A stretch of DNA of 64,000 bases from Poriferisodalis sp965215815 (GTDB lineage: Bacteria > Actinomycetota > Acidimicrobiia > Acidimicrobiales > Poriferisodalaceae). Shown here in pieces: positions 9,400 to 17,678 of this stretch. The translations under genes and the position numbers were made by a program. Location: positions 620,001 through 684,000 of the forward strand of contig NZ_CBDCEO010000012.1 of assembly GCF_965215815.1 (NCBI RefSeq), given 5' to 3'. Below the pieces are notes generated by a model. The model did not search any database. It was not told the origin of the DNA and saw only the letters and a program-made list of their open reading frames with translations. Each line of letters starts with the position of its first letter. The stretch's first letter is position 1.

Positions 9400-10380
9400 T
9401 CAACCGGTAGCGGTGGGGACCGCGACGGCCTCGAAGACGTCGCGCAGCGCTGATTGCGGGGTCAGTCCCTGCAGTTGCGCGTCGGGACTCAGTCGGATTC
9501 TGTGGCCGAGTACCGGTTCGGCCACAGCCTTCACATCGTCGGGCACCACGTAGTTCCGACCGGCGGCGAGCGCACGCGCCTGTGCCACGCGCTGCAGATC
9601 GAGCGTGGCTCGCGGACTGATACCTAACGTGATCGTGCCGCGCCGCCGTGATGCATCGGCCACCGACACGATGTAACGGCGCAATACCGGTGCGACGTGT
9701 ACCTCGGTGACAGTGCGTGCCATTGCCAGCACTTCGCCGGCCGTCGCGACCGCTTCGAGCGTGATCTCCGTTGTGCCGTCGTGGAGGTCGAGCACCTCGA
9801 CTGCCGAGTCGGCATCGGGGTAGCCGATGCTGATGCGCATGAGAAAACGGTCGAGTTGCGACTCAGGCAACGGGTAGGTGCCCTCGTGCTCGATTGGGTT
9901 CTGCGTAGCAATGACCATGAACGGCTGGCCGAGCGGGCGCGTGGTGCGGTCAGTGGTGACCTGCCGTTCCTGCATCGCCTCGAGCAGCGCCGCTTGCGTC
10001 TTGGGCGAAGCCCGGTTGATCTCGTCGATCAGCACGATGCTTGCGAAGAGTGCACCGGGCCGGAAGTCGAATGTGCGCTCGCGCTCGTCCCACACATTCA
10101 CGCCGATGACGTCGGACGGCAGCACGTCAGGGGTGAACTGGATACGGCCGAACGGTGCATCAATCGAAGACGCCAACGATTTCGCGAGGCTCGTCTTGCC
10201 GACGCCTGGCACGTCCTCGATCAGCAGGTGCCCATCGCACAGCAAGCACAGCAGTGAGAGGCCGACGGCGTCGGATTTGCCGCGAATGACACGCTCCACG
10301 TTCGCAGTGATGCGTTCGAATGTGCGGCGGAACGTCTCAGCATCGGCCGGGTGCGTTTGTGGGGGTGTGTGATTGCGCAC
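9400..10380 (-). CDS. MoxR-family AAA+ ATPase
   Basis: 326 residues from the GTG at 10380 (VRNHTPPQTH), which has a GGAGA Shine-Dalgarno about 11 bases upstream. A much longer open frame upstream reads as non-coding. Walker A is EDVPGVGKTS at about 55-64, Walker B is VLIDEINRA, sensor 1 is IATQNPIEHEG and the arginine-finger region is SQLDRFLMR. MoxR ATPases act as chaperones that assemble or activate metal-binding or VWA-domain partners, here the DUF58 and transglutaminase proteins encoded downstream. Confidence 0.92.
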   Translation of the reverse strand: MRNHTPPQTHPADAETFRRTFERITANVERVIRGKSDAVGLSLLCLLCDGHLLIEDVPGVGKTSLAKSLASSIDAPFGRIQFTPDVLPSDVIGVNVWDERERTFDFRPGALFASIVLIDEINRASPKTQAALLEAMQERQVTTDRTTRPLGQPFMVIATQNPIEHEGTYPLPESQLDRFLMRISIGYPDADSAVEVLDLHDGTTEITLEAVATAGEVLAMARTVTEVHVAPVLRRYIVSVADASRRRGTITLGISPRATLDLQRVAQARALAAGRNYVVPDDVKAVAEPVLGHRIRLSPDAQLQGLTPQSALRDVFEAVAVPTATG

Positions 10381-10482
10381 AGCGTCAACTCTCCGGTATC
10401 CCAGCCTCCCGAACGCTGTGAGGCTACTCAGCGTCTGTCGGCCGTCACCGTCGGGAGGCACGTTCGCTTCTAGAGTGGCCCG

Positions 10483-10770
10483 GTGCGCCGACATCGGACA
10501 CTGCGCCGCCTCCGCTTGCTTGGGGTCCTGTCTGGGGTGGCGGCGCGCCCGCGTCTGTGGGTTGCGACTGCCGGCGCCATGAGGCGGCTGGTGCCAATGC
10601 GCTGGTGGACCCGGCCGCCGTTCCTGCCGGTTCCTCACCGCGACTACGTGCGATTCCGACTGTTGACTGCCCTCGGTGACGACACAAGTGCGTCCGCTGA
10701 ACCCGAAGATCTGATCCAATGGCTGGAATGGTGCCGACGCTGGCCGGCCGCCGCAGCGGCATCACGGTGA
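10483..10770 (+). CDS. Small basic conserved protein
   Basis: 95 residues, GTG start, Arg/Trp-rich (MRRLVPMRWWTRPPFLPVP, then YVRFRLLTALGD and a WLEWCRRW ending). I recall similar short proteins beside HNH genes in other actinobacteria, but have no function to offer. The gap to the following HNH gene is one base, so they are co-transcribed. The frame shows normal high-GC third-position bias and good internal conservation of aromatic residues, which supports it as real. Confidence 0.65.
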   Translation: MRRHRTLRRLRLLGVLSGVAARPRLWVATAGAMRRLVPMRWWTRPPFLPVPHRDYVRFRLLTALGDDTSASAEPEDLIQWLEWCRRWPAAAAASR

Positions 10771-10771
10771 C

Positions 10772-11407
10772 ATGACCTCCCCAGGAGCCGTCGCGCATGC
10801 GCCGCGATCTGTCGCCGATCCGGTGAACGGCCGCGCTGGCGTCAACGGCCACCCGGTTCGTCCCCACGGCAAGGTCTCGCGGACCCGCTCGGTACTGTCC
10901 GAACGGACGCTGGTGCTCAACGTCACCTACCAGCCGTTGTCCATCACGACCGTGCGACGAGCTCTTCTGCTGGTGCTGGCGGGCAAGGCAGACGTCATCC
11001 ACACCCGGCCCGGGAGCATTCGCTCACCGCGTATGTCGATGTCGGTGCCCTCGATCGTCCGGCTGAGGTACCACGCCCGGGCTCCGTACCGCCGCCGAGC
11101 TCCGCTTCACCGGCGAGCAGTCTTTGCACGCGATGCATACCGGTGCCAGTACTGCGGGAGCCGGGCGGAGTGCATCGACCATATCCACCCGCGAAGCCGT
11201 GGCGGGGAACACACGTGGGAAAACGTGGTGGCTTGCTGCCGGTCCTGCAACGTGGGCAAGGGAGACTCGCTCCTGTCGGAAGGCCGATACCGGCTGCACC
11301 GGACGCCGTACGCTCCCGAGCCGCTCGCCGTCGTGGCCGCCATGCGAGTCGACGCTCCAACGGAGTGGACCGACTACCTGCCCGTATTGCGTCCTCAGCT
11401 CGTCTGA
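10772..11407 (+). CDS. HNH endonuclease family protein
   Basis: 211 residues. The core begins near residue 45 (SERTLVLNVTYQPL) and the HNH motif is at about 125-170: YCGSR...CIDHIHPRSRGGEH...NVVACCRSCNVGKGD, with paired CxxC zinc knuckles and the catalytic His. The N-terminal 40 residues are low-complexity, so the true start could be later (a GTG or ATG inside), but the spacing of one base from the upstream gene favours 10772. This HNH type is widespread in actinobacteria next to division genes; its DNA substrate is unknown. Its stop codon lies within a 13-base tandem repeat. Confidence 0.85.
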   Translation: MTSPGAVAHAPRSVADPVNGRAGVNGHPVRPHGKVSRTRSVLSERTLVLNVTYQPLSITTVRRALLLVLAGKADVIHTRPGSIRSPRMSMSVPSIVRLRYHARAPYRRRAPLHRRAVFARDAYRCQYCGSRAECIDHIHPRSRGGEHTWENVVACCRSCNVGKGDSLLSEGRYRLHRTPYAPEPLAVVAAMRVDAPTEWTDYLPVLRPQLV

Positions 11408-11465
11408 GGGGATCGTCTGAGGGGATCGTCTGAGGGGATCGTCTGACCAGTCCGTCTGATCAGCC
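11401..11465 (+). repeat. 13-bp tandem array on the HNH stop codon
   Basis: Five units with exact 13-base period at 11401, 11414, 11427, 11440 and 11453. The first three are identical (CGTCTGAGGGGAT); the last two keep CGTCTGA then diverge. The first unit holds the gene's own GTC TGA, so every copy carries a TGA. Confidence 0.92.
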
Positions 11466-11518
11466 CCGCGCCCGGTCACTGGTGACCAACGTCGGCGGCG
11501 GTCTGCCATCGTGGACCG

Positions 11519-12172
11519 GTGAGCGAGTGGATACGCGAGAAATGGCAGGCGAGCGCCGAACTGCTGCACGCCCGCCCAATGCCGCAGGACCGCCGACGGC
11601 GCGTCTCATGGCTGCGCCCGACGAAGCCAGCACTGATCCTGGGATCTGCGACTGTTGACCCCTTCAGCGGCACGCGCACCGATGTCGTGCGGCGTCGCAG
11701 CGGTGGGGGACTCGTGTGGCTGGATCCCGATGAGTGCACATGGGTGGATGTGTTCGTACCGGCCGATGATCCGCTCTGGCGTGCAGACGTCGGCGAGGCC
11801 TTCGATTGGCTGGGCCGCCGATTGGCTGCGGCGTTCTCCTCGGTCGGCGTGGCGGCCAGCGTGCATCGTGGCCCCTACGAGGCTGGCCCGTCGGGCGGCC
11901 TGGTGTGCTTCGCCTCGCTTGGCCCAGGCGAAGTGGCAGTGGACGGCCGGAAACTGGTCGGCATCTCCCAGCGCCGTACCCGCGAGGGCAGCCGTTTCCA
12001 GTGCGCCGCCTACCAACGGTTCGATCTTGGGCCGTTGGCGCATCTGCTGGACGCAGACGGTGCCGCACGGGTCCGCGGCCGGGCCGTTGGCTGGGCAGAC
12101 CTCGGCGTCGACGTCACGCCGTCGGGGATGGCCGAGCTGGTCGTGAGCTTCATTACCGCGCACGACGCCTGA
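11519..12172 (+). CDS. Lipoate-protein ligase A-like protein
   Basis: 217 residues, GTG start. Two hallmarks of the biotin/lipoate ligase fold are present: VRRRSGGGLVWLDPDE (the RRxSGGGxV lipoyl-AMP loop) near residue 60 and DGRKLVGISQRRTREG near 145 with the catalytic Lys position. The C-terminal accessory domain of bacterial LplA is absent, as in minimal octanoyl/lipoyl transferases. It may attach lipoate to a carrier protein, but no lipoate-dependent enzyme is encoded nearby. Length and motifs support the family; exact substrate is open. Confidence 0.75.
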   Translation: MSEWIREKWQASAELLHARPMPQDRRRRVSWLRPTKPALILGSATVDPFSGTRTDVVRRRSGGGLVWLDPDECTWVDVFVPADDPLWRADVGEAFDWLGRRLAAAFSSVGVAASVHRGPYEAGPSGGLVCFASLGPGEVAVDGRKLVGISQRRTREGSRFQCAAYQRFDLGPLAHLLDADGAARVRGRAVGWADLGVDVTPSGMAELVVSFITAHDA

Positions 12173-12277
12173 GCACTTCACCGGGCCTGCCCGACAACCC
12201 CGATGCCGGGATCTGTGCCGGGACCTGGTTTCCGGGACGGTGCTAGCAGCCGGCTTGGGTGATCTGACACACACGGG

Positions 12278-12348
12278 GTGGACATTGTGGGTGCTTTACC
12301 CATAAAGTGGTGCGAAGTGGTTTGCAGGGGCACAAATGCCCATACAAT
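12278..12348 (+). promoter_or_regulatory. dcw promoter with MraZ-box-like repeats
   Basis: GTGG elements at 12278, 12287, 12307 and 12317 plus GGGG at 12327 fall on a period of about 10 bases, the arrangement MraZ binds in front of its own operon. A possible promoter overlaps the last repeats: TTGCAG (12322-12327), 15 bases, TACAAT (12343-12348). Binding there would repress the whole cluster, giving MraZ autoregulation. Spacer length is short of ideal, so the promoter call is weaker than the repeats. Confidence 0.6.
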
Positions 12349-12383
12349 CCAGGTTCCCAATCGGACGCTGCGGAGGCCCTGCG

Positions 12384-12830
12384 GTGGACAGTCTTTTCGT
12401 CGGCCAGCATGAGCACTCGCTCGATGCCAAGGGCCGCATCGTGCTCCCGGCGGGTTTCCGCGGCGCGTTCGAGCCATCGGGCTTCCTCATCAAGCACAGC
12501 GAAGGCTGTCTCGCACTGATGACACCAGACCGATTCGGCGAGATCGCAGCACAGATGTCCGAGCGTTCACATTCAGGCGGGCCCTATGGACGTGCCGCCA
12601 AGCGATCATTCGGCGCGGGGGCGGCGCGGGTCCTGCCTGACAAGCAGGGTCGGATCGCCATTCCCGAGGAACTCCGACGTTTTGCAGGCCTGCAGCGCGA
12701 ATGCGTGGTGATCGGCGCCATCGACGAGGTCGAGATTTGGGATGCCGGTCACTGGCAGGAGATGAACGCCCAAGGCGAATCGCTCCTGGCTGCGCCCGAG
12801 AGCGGCGGCACAGCATCGGAGCAGTCGTGA
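12384..12830 (+). CDS. mraZ: Transcriptional regulator MraZ
   Basis: 148 residues from the GTG at 12384, chosen because GGAGG sits seven bases upstream (12372-12376); the in-frame ATG at 12336 is upstream of that and lies just before the likely -10. Two AbrB-like swapped-hairpin repeats each show the signature: HSLDAKGRIVLPAGFR near 11-26 and LPDKQGRIAIPEELR near 85-99. MraZ is the DNA-binding autoregulator of the division and cell-wall cluster. The rsmH start overlaps its stop (GTGA). Confidence 0.95.
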   Translation: MDSLFVGQHEHSLDAKGRIVLPAGFRGAFEPSGFLIKHSEGCLALMTPDRFGEIAAQMSERSHSGGPYGRAAKRSFGAGAARVLPDKQGRIAIPEELRRFAGLQRECVVIGAIDEVEIWDAGHWQEMNAQGESLLAAPESGGTASEQS

Positions 12831-13783
12831 GCGCTGCGGAGGGCACCAGGTCGTTTCACCAACCGGTCATGGTCTCCGAGATCGCCGAGGTGTTCGCGCC
12901 GCTTGGCGGCGGGTTGTTCGTCGACGCGACCCTGGGCGGCGGCGGCCACGCGGAGATACTTCTGGCGCAGCACCCCGAACGGCGACTGCTCGGCATCGAT
13001 CGCGATCCCGCGGCGATCTCGGCCGCACGGCAACGGCTCGAGCCCTTCGGTGATCGCGTCACCTACTGCTGCGAGCCCTTCGATCGCCTCGGCGAGCTGG
13101 TCGATGCCAGCAAGGAAGGTCCTCTCGTCGGCGCATTGTTCGACTTCGGCGTCAGCAGCCACCAACTGGATGCCGCTGAGCGTGGTTTCTCGCACCGTTA
13201 CGACGCCCCGCTGGACATGCGCATGGACCCCCGGTCGGGACTCGATGCGGGAACCGTCGTCAACACCTATGACGTCGAAGAGTTGCGCAGTCTGTTGCGG
13301 CACAACGCCGGAGAGCGTCATGGGAACCGCATCGCTGCGGCGATCGTCGCAGCACGACCGTTGCACACCACTCGGCAACTGGCCGACACCGTTCGGGCAG
13401 CTGTGCCCGCAGCGGCTCGACGTGGCCGGCGCCATCCGGCGATGCGCACGTTCGCAGCGATCCGCATCGAAGTGAACGACGAACTCGACCTCATCGAACC
13501 CGCAATGCGAGCTGCGCTCGCGCGCCTGGCGCCATGTGGGCGCCTTGCAACCCTCGCCTATCATTCAGGAGAAGACAGCATTGTGAAGATCATTCTTCGA
13601 GAAGCAGCAGACGGCATCTGCGAGTGCCCGTCGACGTTGCCGTGCATCTGCGGCGCCGCACCCACGGTTCGGCTCTTGCGTCGCAAGGTTGTGCGGCCCA
13701 GCGCAAACGAGGTCGAGAACAACTCCCGCTCCTCCAGCGCCTTGATGCGGGCCGCTGAACGGCTCGAGACCACCAGCCGCTGA
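12827..13783 (+). CDS. rsmH: 16S rRNA (cytosine1402-N4)-methyltransferase RsmH
   Basis: 318 residues from the GTG at 12827 that overlaps the mraZ stop. SAM-binding motif DATLGGGGHAEILL is near residue 33, followed by GIDRDPAA, the catalytic region LFDFGVSSHQLD and DMRMDPRSG, and the late motif ATLAYHSGEDSIVK. The C-terminus carries a Cys-rich stretch (CECPSTLPCICG) typical of the family. It methylates C1402 in the ribosomal decoding centre and is the standard second gene of the cluster. Confidence 0.95.
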   Translation: MSAAEGTRSFHQPVMVSEIAEVFAPLGGGLFVDATLGGGGHAEILLAQHPERRLLGIDRDPAAISAARQRLEPFGDRVTYCCEPFDRLGELVDASKEGPLVGALFDFGVSSHQLDAAERGFSHRYDAPLDMRMDPRSGLDAGTVVNTYDVEELRSLLRHNAGERHGNRIAAAIVAARPLHTTRQLADTVRAAVPAAARRGRRHPAMRTFAAIRIEVNDELDLIEPAMRAALARLAPCGRLATLAYHSGEDSIVKIILREAADGICECPSTLPCICGAAPTVRLLRRKVVRPSANEVENNSRSSSALMRAAERLETTSR

Positions 13784-13816
13784 TCTGCAAGCGGCCCCTG
13801 AACCGAGCAACGTTCG

Positions 13817-14275
13817 ATGGCTCTCGCCACCGCTCACCTCAGCGTCGCCGATGCGCCACCAGAGCTGGTGCGCATCGGCGGGCGCCGCGCCGTGGGCCTG
13901 CGGCTCGTGGGCGTCACCGCGCTCCTGGCGGCTGCCACGATCGCCGTGCTTGCGGGACTTGGAGTGTTCCACTCGATGCTGGCCGCAGGTCAATACCGCC
14001 TCTCCGAGCTGGAATCGGAGATCGCGGTCGAGCGAGAACGCTTGATCGATCTTCGCTACGAGCTTCAGACACTTCATGGACCGGCGGAAATCGAGTTGAT
14101 GGGGATTGGCGCGCTCGGCCTCGTCAACGCGGCGGACCCGATCGACGTGCGGATCGAGCCGCGTCACATCACTGCGGTGTCGCCCTCGTCACGCACCGTC
14201 CACCAGGGCGGAGATTGGCTCTCGATCAAGACGCTGCTGACCGATGCGTCTACAGCGCATGACCGACGTTCTTGA
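13817..14275 (+). CDS. ftsL: FtsL-like cell-division protein
   Basis: 152 residues with a basic cytoplasmic N-terminus, one TM helix at about 30-55 and an extracytoplasmic leucine/glutamate-rich coiled coil (RLSELESEIAVERERLIDL). After this comes an FtsL/FtsB-like ending, EIELMGIGALGLVNAADP. Sequence conservation in FtsL is low, so the call rests on topology and position between rsmH and the division PBP. It would bridge FtsQ/FtsB-type partners to FtsI-FtsW in the divisome. Confidence 0.75.
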   Translation: MALATAHLSVADAPPELVRIGGRRAVGLRLVGVTALLAAATIAVLAGLGVFHSMLAAGQYRLSELESEIAVERERLIDLRYELQTLHGPAEIELMGIGALGLVNAADPIDVRIEPRHITAVSPSSRTVHQGGDWLSIKTLLTDASTAHDRRS

Positions 14276-16184
14276 CCGAGACGAACGCCGCGTAGCCCCG
14301 GCGTCCTGGCACCCGTCGATGGGTGCCCCGCCAGGGCTGCGTTCGCCTGTTGCGCACGCCGATTCCACAACCACTCGGCGATCTGGGGCACCAGCCGAAC
14401 TGCACTGGCACCCATCGGTCGGCGCCCCGAGATCGACCCTCGAATCAGGGCGCTCGGCTGATGCTGACTCTGCGCCGCCCAAGTCACACCGACGCAACGT
14501 TCGGTCCGGCCCGCCGCGTCGCCGAGCGCTCCTGCTCATCATCGCGACAGCCATTGCCCTGTCCACCCTTGCGGCCCGCCTGGTCCAAGTCCAGATGCTC
14601 GACCGTGAGACCTATGCCGCGCTAGGGGAGCGCCAGGGGACCGCACAGTGGGAACTCGAATCGGTACGTGGAGCGATCCTGGATCGAAACCTGAACCTTC
14701 TCGCAGTGTCCGACAACCTGCCCACAATCTGGGCTGACCCTCGCCTCGTCACCAACCCGCATCAGACTGCGACAGCCTTGGCGTCAGTGTTGGACATCGA
14801 CATCGGTGTCATCGCCGAACGGCTCGCGAGCGATCGGCATTTCGTCTACGTGGCGCGCCAGGTCAGTCCATCGGAAGGGCTGGCCGTACAGGAGCTGCAG
14901 CTCGAAGGTGTCGGCGTGCGGGGTGAATCCTCACGGTTGCGGCCCAACGGGGACGACTTCGCTCGCGGTCTGCTCGGAGCTGTCGATATCGACCAGAACC
15001 CGCTGGGAGGTGCCGAGAAGCAGTTCACCGAAGTGCTCGACGGAACAGATGGTCTTGAGGTCGCTCGGATCGCTCAGAGCGGGATGCCACTCCCGACGGG
15101 GATCGAGCTTTTTGAGCCGGCCAGCCACGGCGACGACGTGGTCCTCACCTTGCATACCCAGATGCAATGGGTTGCCGAGCGCTCACTGAGCACCGCAGTC
15201 GACGCGACCCGAGCGCGCGGCGGCATGGTGGTAGTGATGCAGACCGACACAGGCGATGTCCTTGCACTGGCTGGGGTGGCCCGCGACCCCGATACTGGAC
15301 AGATCGGGCCGGTCGCGTACAACCCGGCGTACACCGACGCATTCGAGCCAGGCTCGGTCGCGAAGAGCTTCACGGTCGCCGCCGTGCTGGAAGCGGGACT
15401 GACCACACCCACTGAGAGCCATTCGACACCGGCCGCCTACGCGTTCGCCGACAAGGAATTCACCGAGCCGTACTCCAGCGTTGACCGCCAGATGACCACG
15501 ACGGAGATCCTCGTCCACTCGTCAAACATCGGCACGATCAGACTGGCCGAACGACTCGGCGCAGCCGAGCTGCAGCGCTCCTTGCGGGCGTTCGGCTTCG
15601 GTCGCCTGACCGGGCCGCAGGACGCCCCAGCGCTGCCCGGCGAGAGCCGCGGCATCTTGCGTGCCGCGAACCAATGGCGAGGCACGGACTTGGCCACGAT
15701 TGCGTTCGGTCAGGGCATCGCGGTGACAGCGGTGCAGCTTGCCGCTGCCTACAACACCATTGCCAATGACGGCGTCTATGTCACGCCCAGGCTGGTCCTA
15801 GGAAGCGTGGACAGCAGCGGAGCGCTGCGCCCGGCTGACCCTGCTGTGACGCGCCGGGTCCTTTCGCCGCAAACGGCTGGGCAATTGAAATCGATCCTGG
15901 CCGACGTGGTCGCTGCGGGAACGGGCAAGCGGGCCGCCATAGACGGTTACCGAGTTGCCGGCAAGACCGGCACGGCGCAGAAGCCCAGTCCCGACGGCGG
16001 GTACAGCCCCGACACGTACACGAGCTCGTTTGCAGGTTTCCTCCCAGCTGATCGTCCAGAGCTCACCGTGGTCGTCGTCCTCGATGAACCCGACGAGTAC
16101 CGGGCCGGCATTGTGGCGGCACCGGTGTTCGCTGAAGTTGCCGAGTACGCGTTGCGCATGCTGGGGGTCTCGCCCGATGCGTGA
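14244..16184 (+). CDS. ftsI: Division-specific penicillin-binding protein (FtsI/PBP3)
   Basis: 646 residues, overlapping ftsL; a second ATG at 14259 is an equally possible start and neither has a clear ribosome site. A long proline-rich cytoplasmic tail (about 95 residues) precedes the single TM helix (LLLIIATAIALSTLAA). The pedestal has RGAILDRNLNLLAVS. The transpeptidase domain has SxxK as GSVAKSF, SxN as SSN and KTG as AGKTGTAQ. It crosslinks septal peptidoglycan with FtsW. Odd: the tail holds two near-copies of WHPSMGAP/WHPSVGAP, another short repeat in a disordered region. Confidence 0.93.
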   Translation: MRLQRMTDVLDRDERRVAPASWHPSMGAPPGLRSPVAHADSTTTRRSGAPAELHWHPSVGAPRSTLESGRSADADSAPPKSHRRNVRSGPPRRRALLLIIATAIALSTLAARLVQVQMLDRETYAALGERQGTAQWELESVRGAILDRNLNLLAVSDNLPTIWADPRLVTNPHQTATALASVLDIDIGVIAERLASDRHFVYVARQVSPSEGLAVQELQLEGVGVRGESSRLRPNGDDFARGLLGAVDIDQNPLGGAEKQFTEVLDGTDGLEVARIAQSGMPLPTGIELFEPASHGDDVVLTLHTQMQWVAERSLSTAVDATRARGGMVVVMQTDTGDVLALAGVARDPDTGQIGPVAYNPAYTDAFEPGSVAKSFTVAAVLEAGLTTPTESHSTPAAYAFADKEFTEPYSSVDRQMTTTEILVHSSNIGTIRLAERLGAAELQRSLRAFGFGRLTGPQDAPALPGESRGILRAANQWRGTDLATIAFGQGIAVTAVQLAAAYNTIANDGVYVTPRLVLGSVDSSGALRPADPAVTRRVLSPQTAGQLKSILADVVAAGTGKRAAIDGYRVAGKTGTAQKPSPDGGYSPDTYTSSFAGFLPADRPELTVVVVLDEPDEYRAGIVAAPVFAEVAEYALRMLGVSPDA

Positions 16185-16193
16185 GAACGGCCC

Positions 16194-17678
16194 ATGAGCT
16201 CACCGCGCTCTGCGATTCCAATGCCGGTGCAGCGCCTGGCCTCCGAGATCGGCGGAACCCATGTTGCGCCGTCGGGTCGCCACGCCGACGACACGCACGG
16301 TGGAACCGCGCTCGTGCACGGCATCACCCACGACAGCCGCTCAGTCGCGCCCGAAATGCTGTTCTGCTGCGTTGTGGGTCGGCACCACGACGGTCACGCG
16401 TTTGCGTCTGAGGCGATCACGGCAGGCGCCGCTGCGCTGATGGTCGAGCACGTCCTCGACGTTGGTGTGCCCCAGATTGTCGTGCCCAGTGTGCGAGGTG
16501 CGCTGGGTCCTGCTTCAGCTGCGGTATGGGGCCAGCCGTGGCGTCGCTGCGCGGTCGTCGGCGTTACCGGGACCTCTGGCAAGACCACGGTGGCGCACGC
16601 GATCGGCGCCATCGCACGCGCTTGCGGCACCTCATGCGAGGTGATGGGCACCCTGGTTGGGCCGCACACCACGCCGGAGGCGCCAGAGGTGTGCCGACGC
16701 CTCAGCGAAGCCGCAGATGCGGGAACTGAGATGGTCGTGCTCGAAGTGTCATCGCACGCGCTCGCACTCGGGAGGGTCGACGGTGCCAGCTTCGCGGCCG
16801 GTGTCTTCACCAACCTGAGTCATGAGCATCTCGACTTCCACATCACGATGGAGGACTACTTCGACGCCAAGGCGCGACTCTTTGACGGCCGCAGCAAGAT
16901 CGCAGTGGTGAACGTGGCCGACGCCTGGGGTCGCCGGTTGGCAGCCATAGCCGCTGGTACAACCGGCACAGTGGTCGAATGGCAGCCCTCCGACGTCGAG
17001 GACGTCACCGTGAGCGCCAATGGGCTGGGCGGTCGATGGCGCGGCCGGCCGGTCCGGTGCGGACTGCTCGGACGATTCAATGCTGCGAACGTGGCGGCTG
17101 CAGCCGCAACAGCGAGCGCGCTCGGATTCGACAACAGCGCCATCACACCCGCGATCGCCGCTGTGGAGCCAGTGCCAGGGCGTTTGTGGCCCGTGAACGG
17201 TCCCGGCGACGACATCACCGTCTTGGTCGACTATGCCCACAAGCCCGAGGCCCTCGCCGCGGCACTGGCGAGTGCTCGCGAATTGGGTGGTCCCGATGGC
17301 CGTCTCTGGACGGTCTTCGGTGCGGGTGGCGATCGTGATCCATCCAAGAGGGCACCCATGGGCGCCGCAGCAGATCGCCACGCGGACGTGCTGGTCCTGA
17401 CTTCCGACAACCCCCGCAACGAGGATCCCGCCGACATCGCAGCGGAGATCGCCGCTGGTGCCAGCGGGCGACATGACACCAGCGACGGGCTGCACGTCGA
17501 GCTCGATCGGTCCCGGGCCATCTCGCTTGCCATCGAGGGTGCGAGGGCCGGGGACGTCATCGTGGTGGCGGGGAAGGGTCACGAGACCACCCAGGTGACC
17601 GCAGGACGCTCCATGCCGTTCGACGACGCAGTCGTCGCGGCCGACGCACTGCAGATTCGCAGGAGTGCGAAGCGATGA
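16194..17678 (+). CDS. murE: UDP-MurNAc-tripeptide synthetase MurE
   Basis: 494 residues. ATP P-loop GVTGTSGKTTVAHA near 124, the substrate region LEVSSHALALGRVDG and NLSHEHLDFH, the carbamylated Lys site (DAKARLF) and the C-terminal amino-acid selector TSDNPRNEDP. The DNPR form of the selector is that of meso-diaminopimelate-adding enzymes, so the stem peptide probably carries meso-DAP. The stop overlaps the mraY start (ATGA). murF, which normally comes next, is absent. Confidence 0.95.
   Translation: MSSPRSAIPMPVQRLASEIGGTHVAPSGRHADDTHGGTALVHGITHDSRSVAPEMLFCCVVGRHHDGHAFASEAITAGAAALMVEHVLDVGVPQIVVPSVRGALGPASAAVWGQPWRRCAVVGVTGTSGKTTVAHAIGAIARACGTSCEVMGTLVGPHTTPEAPEVCRRLSEAADAGTEMVVLEVSSHALALGRVDGASFAAGVFTNLSHEHLDFHITMEDYFDAKARLFDGRSKIAVVNVADAWGRRLAAIAAGTTGTVVEWQPSDVEDVTVSANGLGGRWRGRPVRCGLLGRFNAANVAAAAATASALGFDNSAITPAIAAVEPVPGRLWPVNGPGDDITVLVDYAHKPEALAAALASARELGGPDGRLWTVFGAGGDRDPSKRAPMGAAADRHADVLVLTSDNPRNEDPADIAAEIAAGASGRHDTSDGLHVELDRSRAISLAIEGARAGDVIVVAGKGHETTQVTAGRSMPFDDAVVAADALQIRRSAKR

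Noticed and set aside
12336..12383. Upstream ATG start for mraZ
   Set aside because: It lies before the likely -10 element and has no ribosome site; the GTG at 12384 has GGAGG seven bases upstream.
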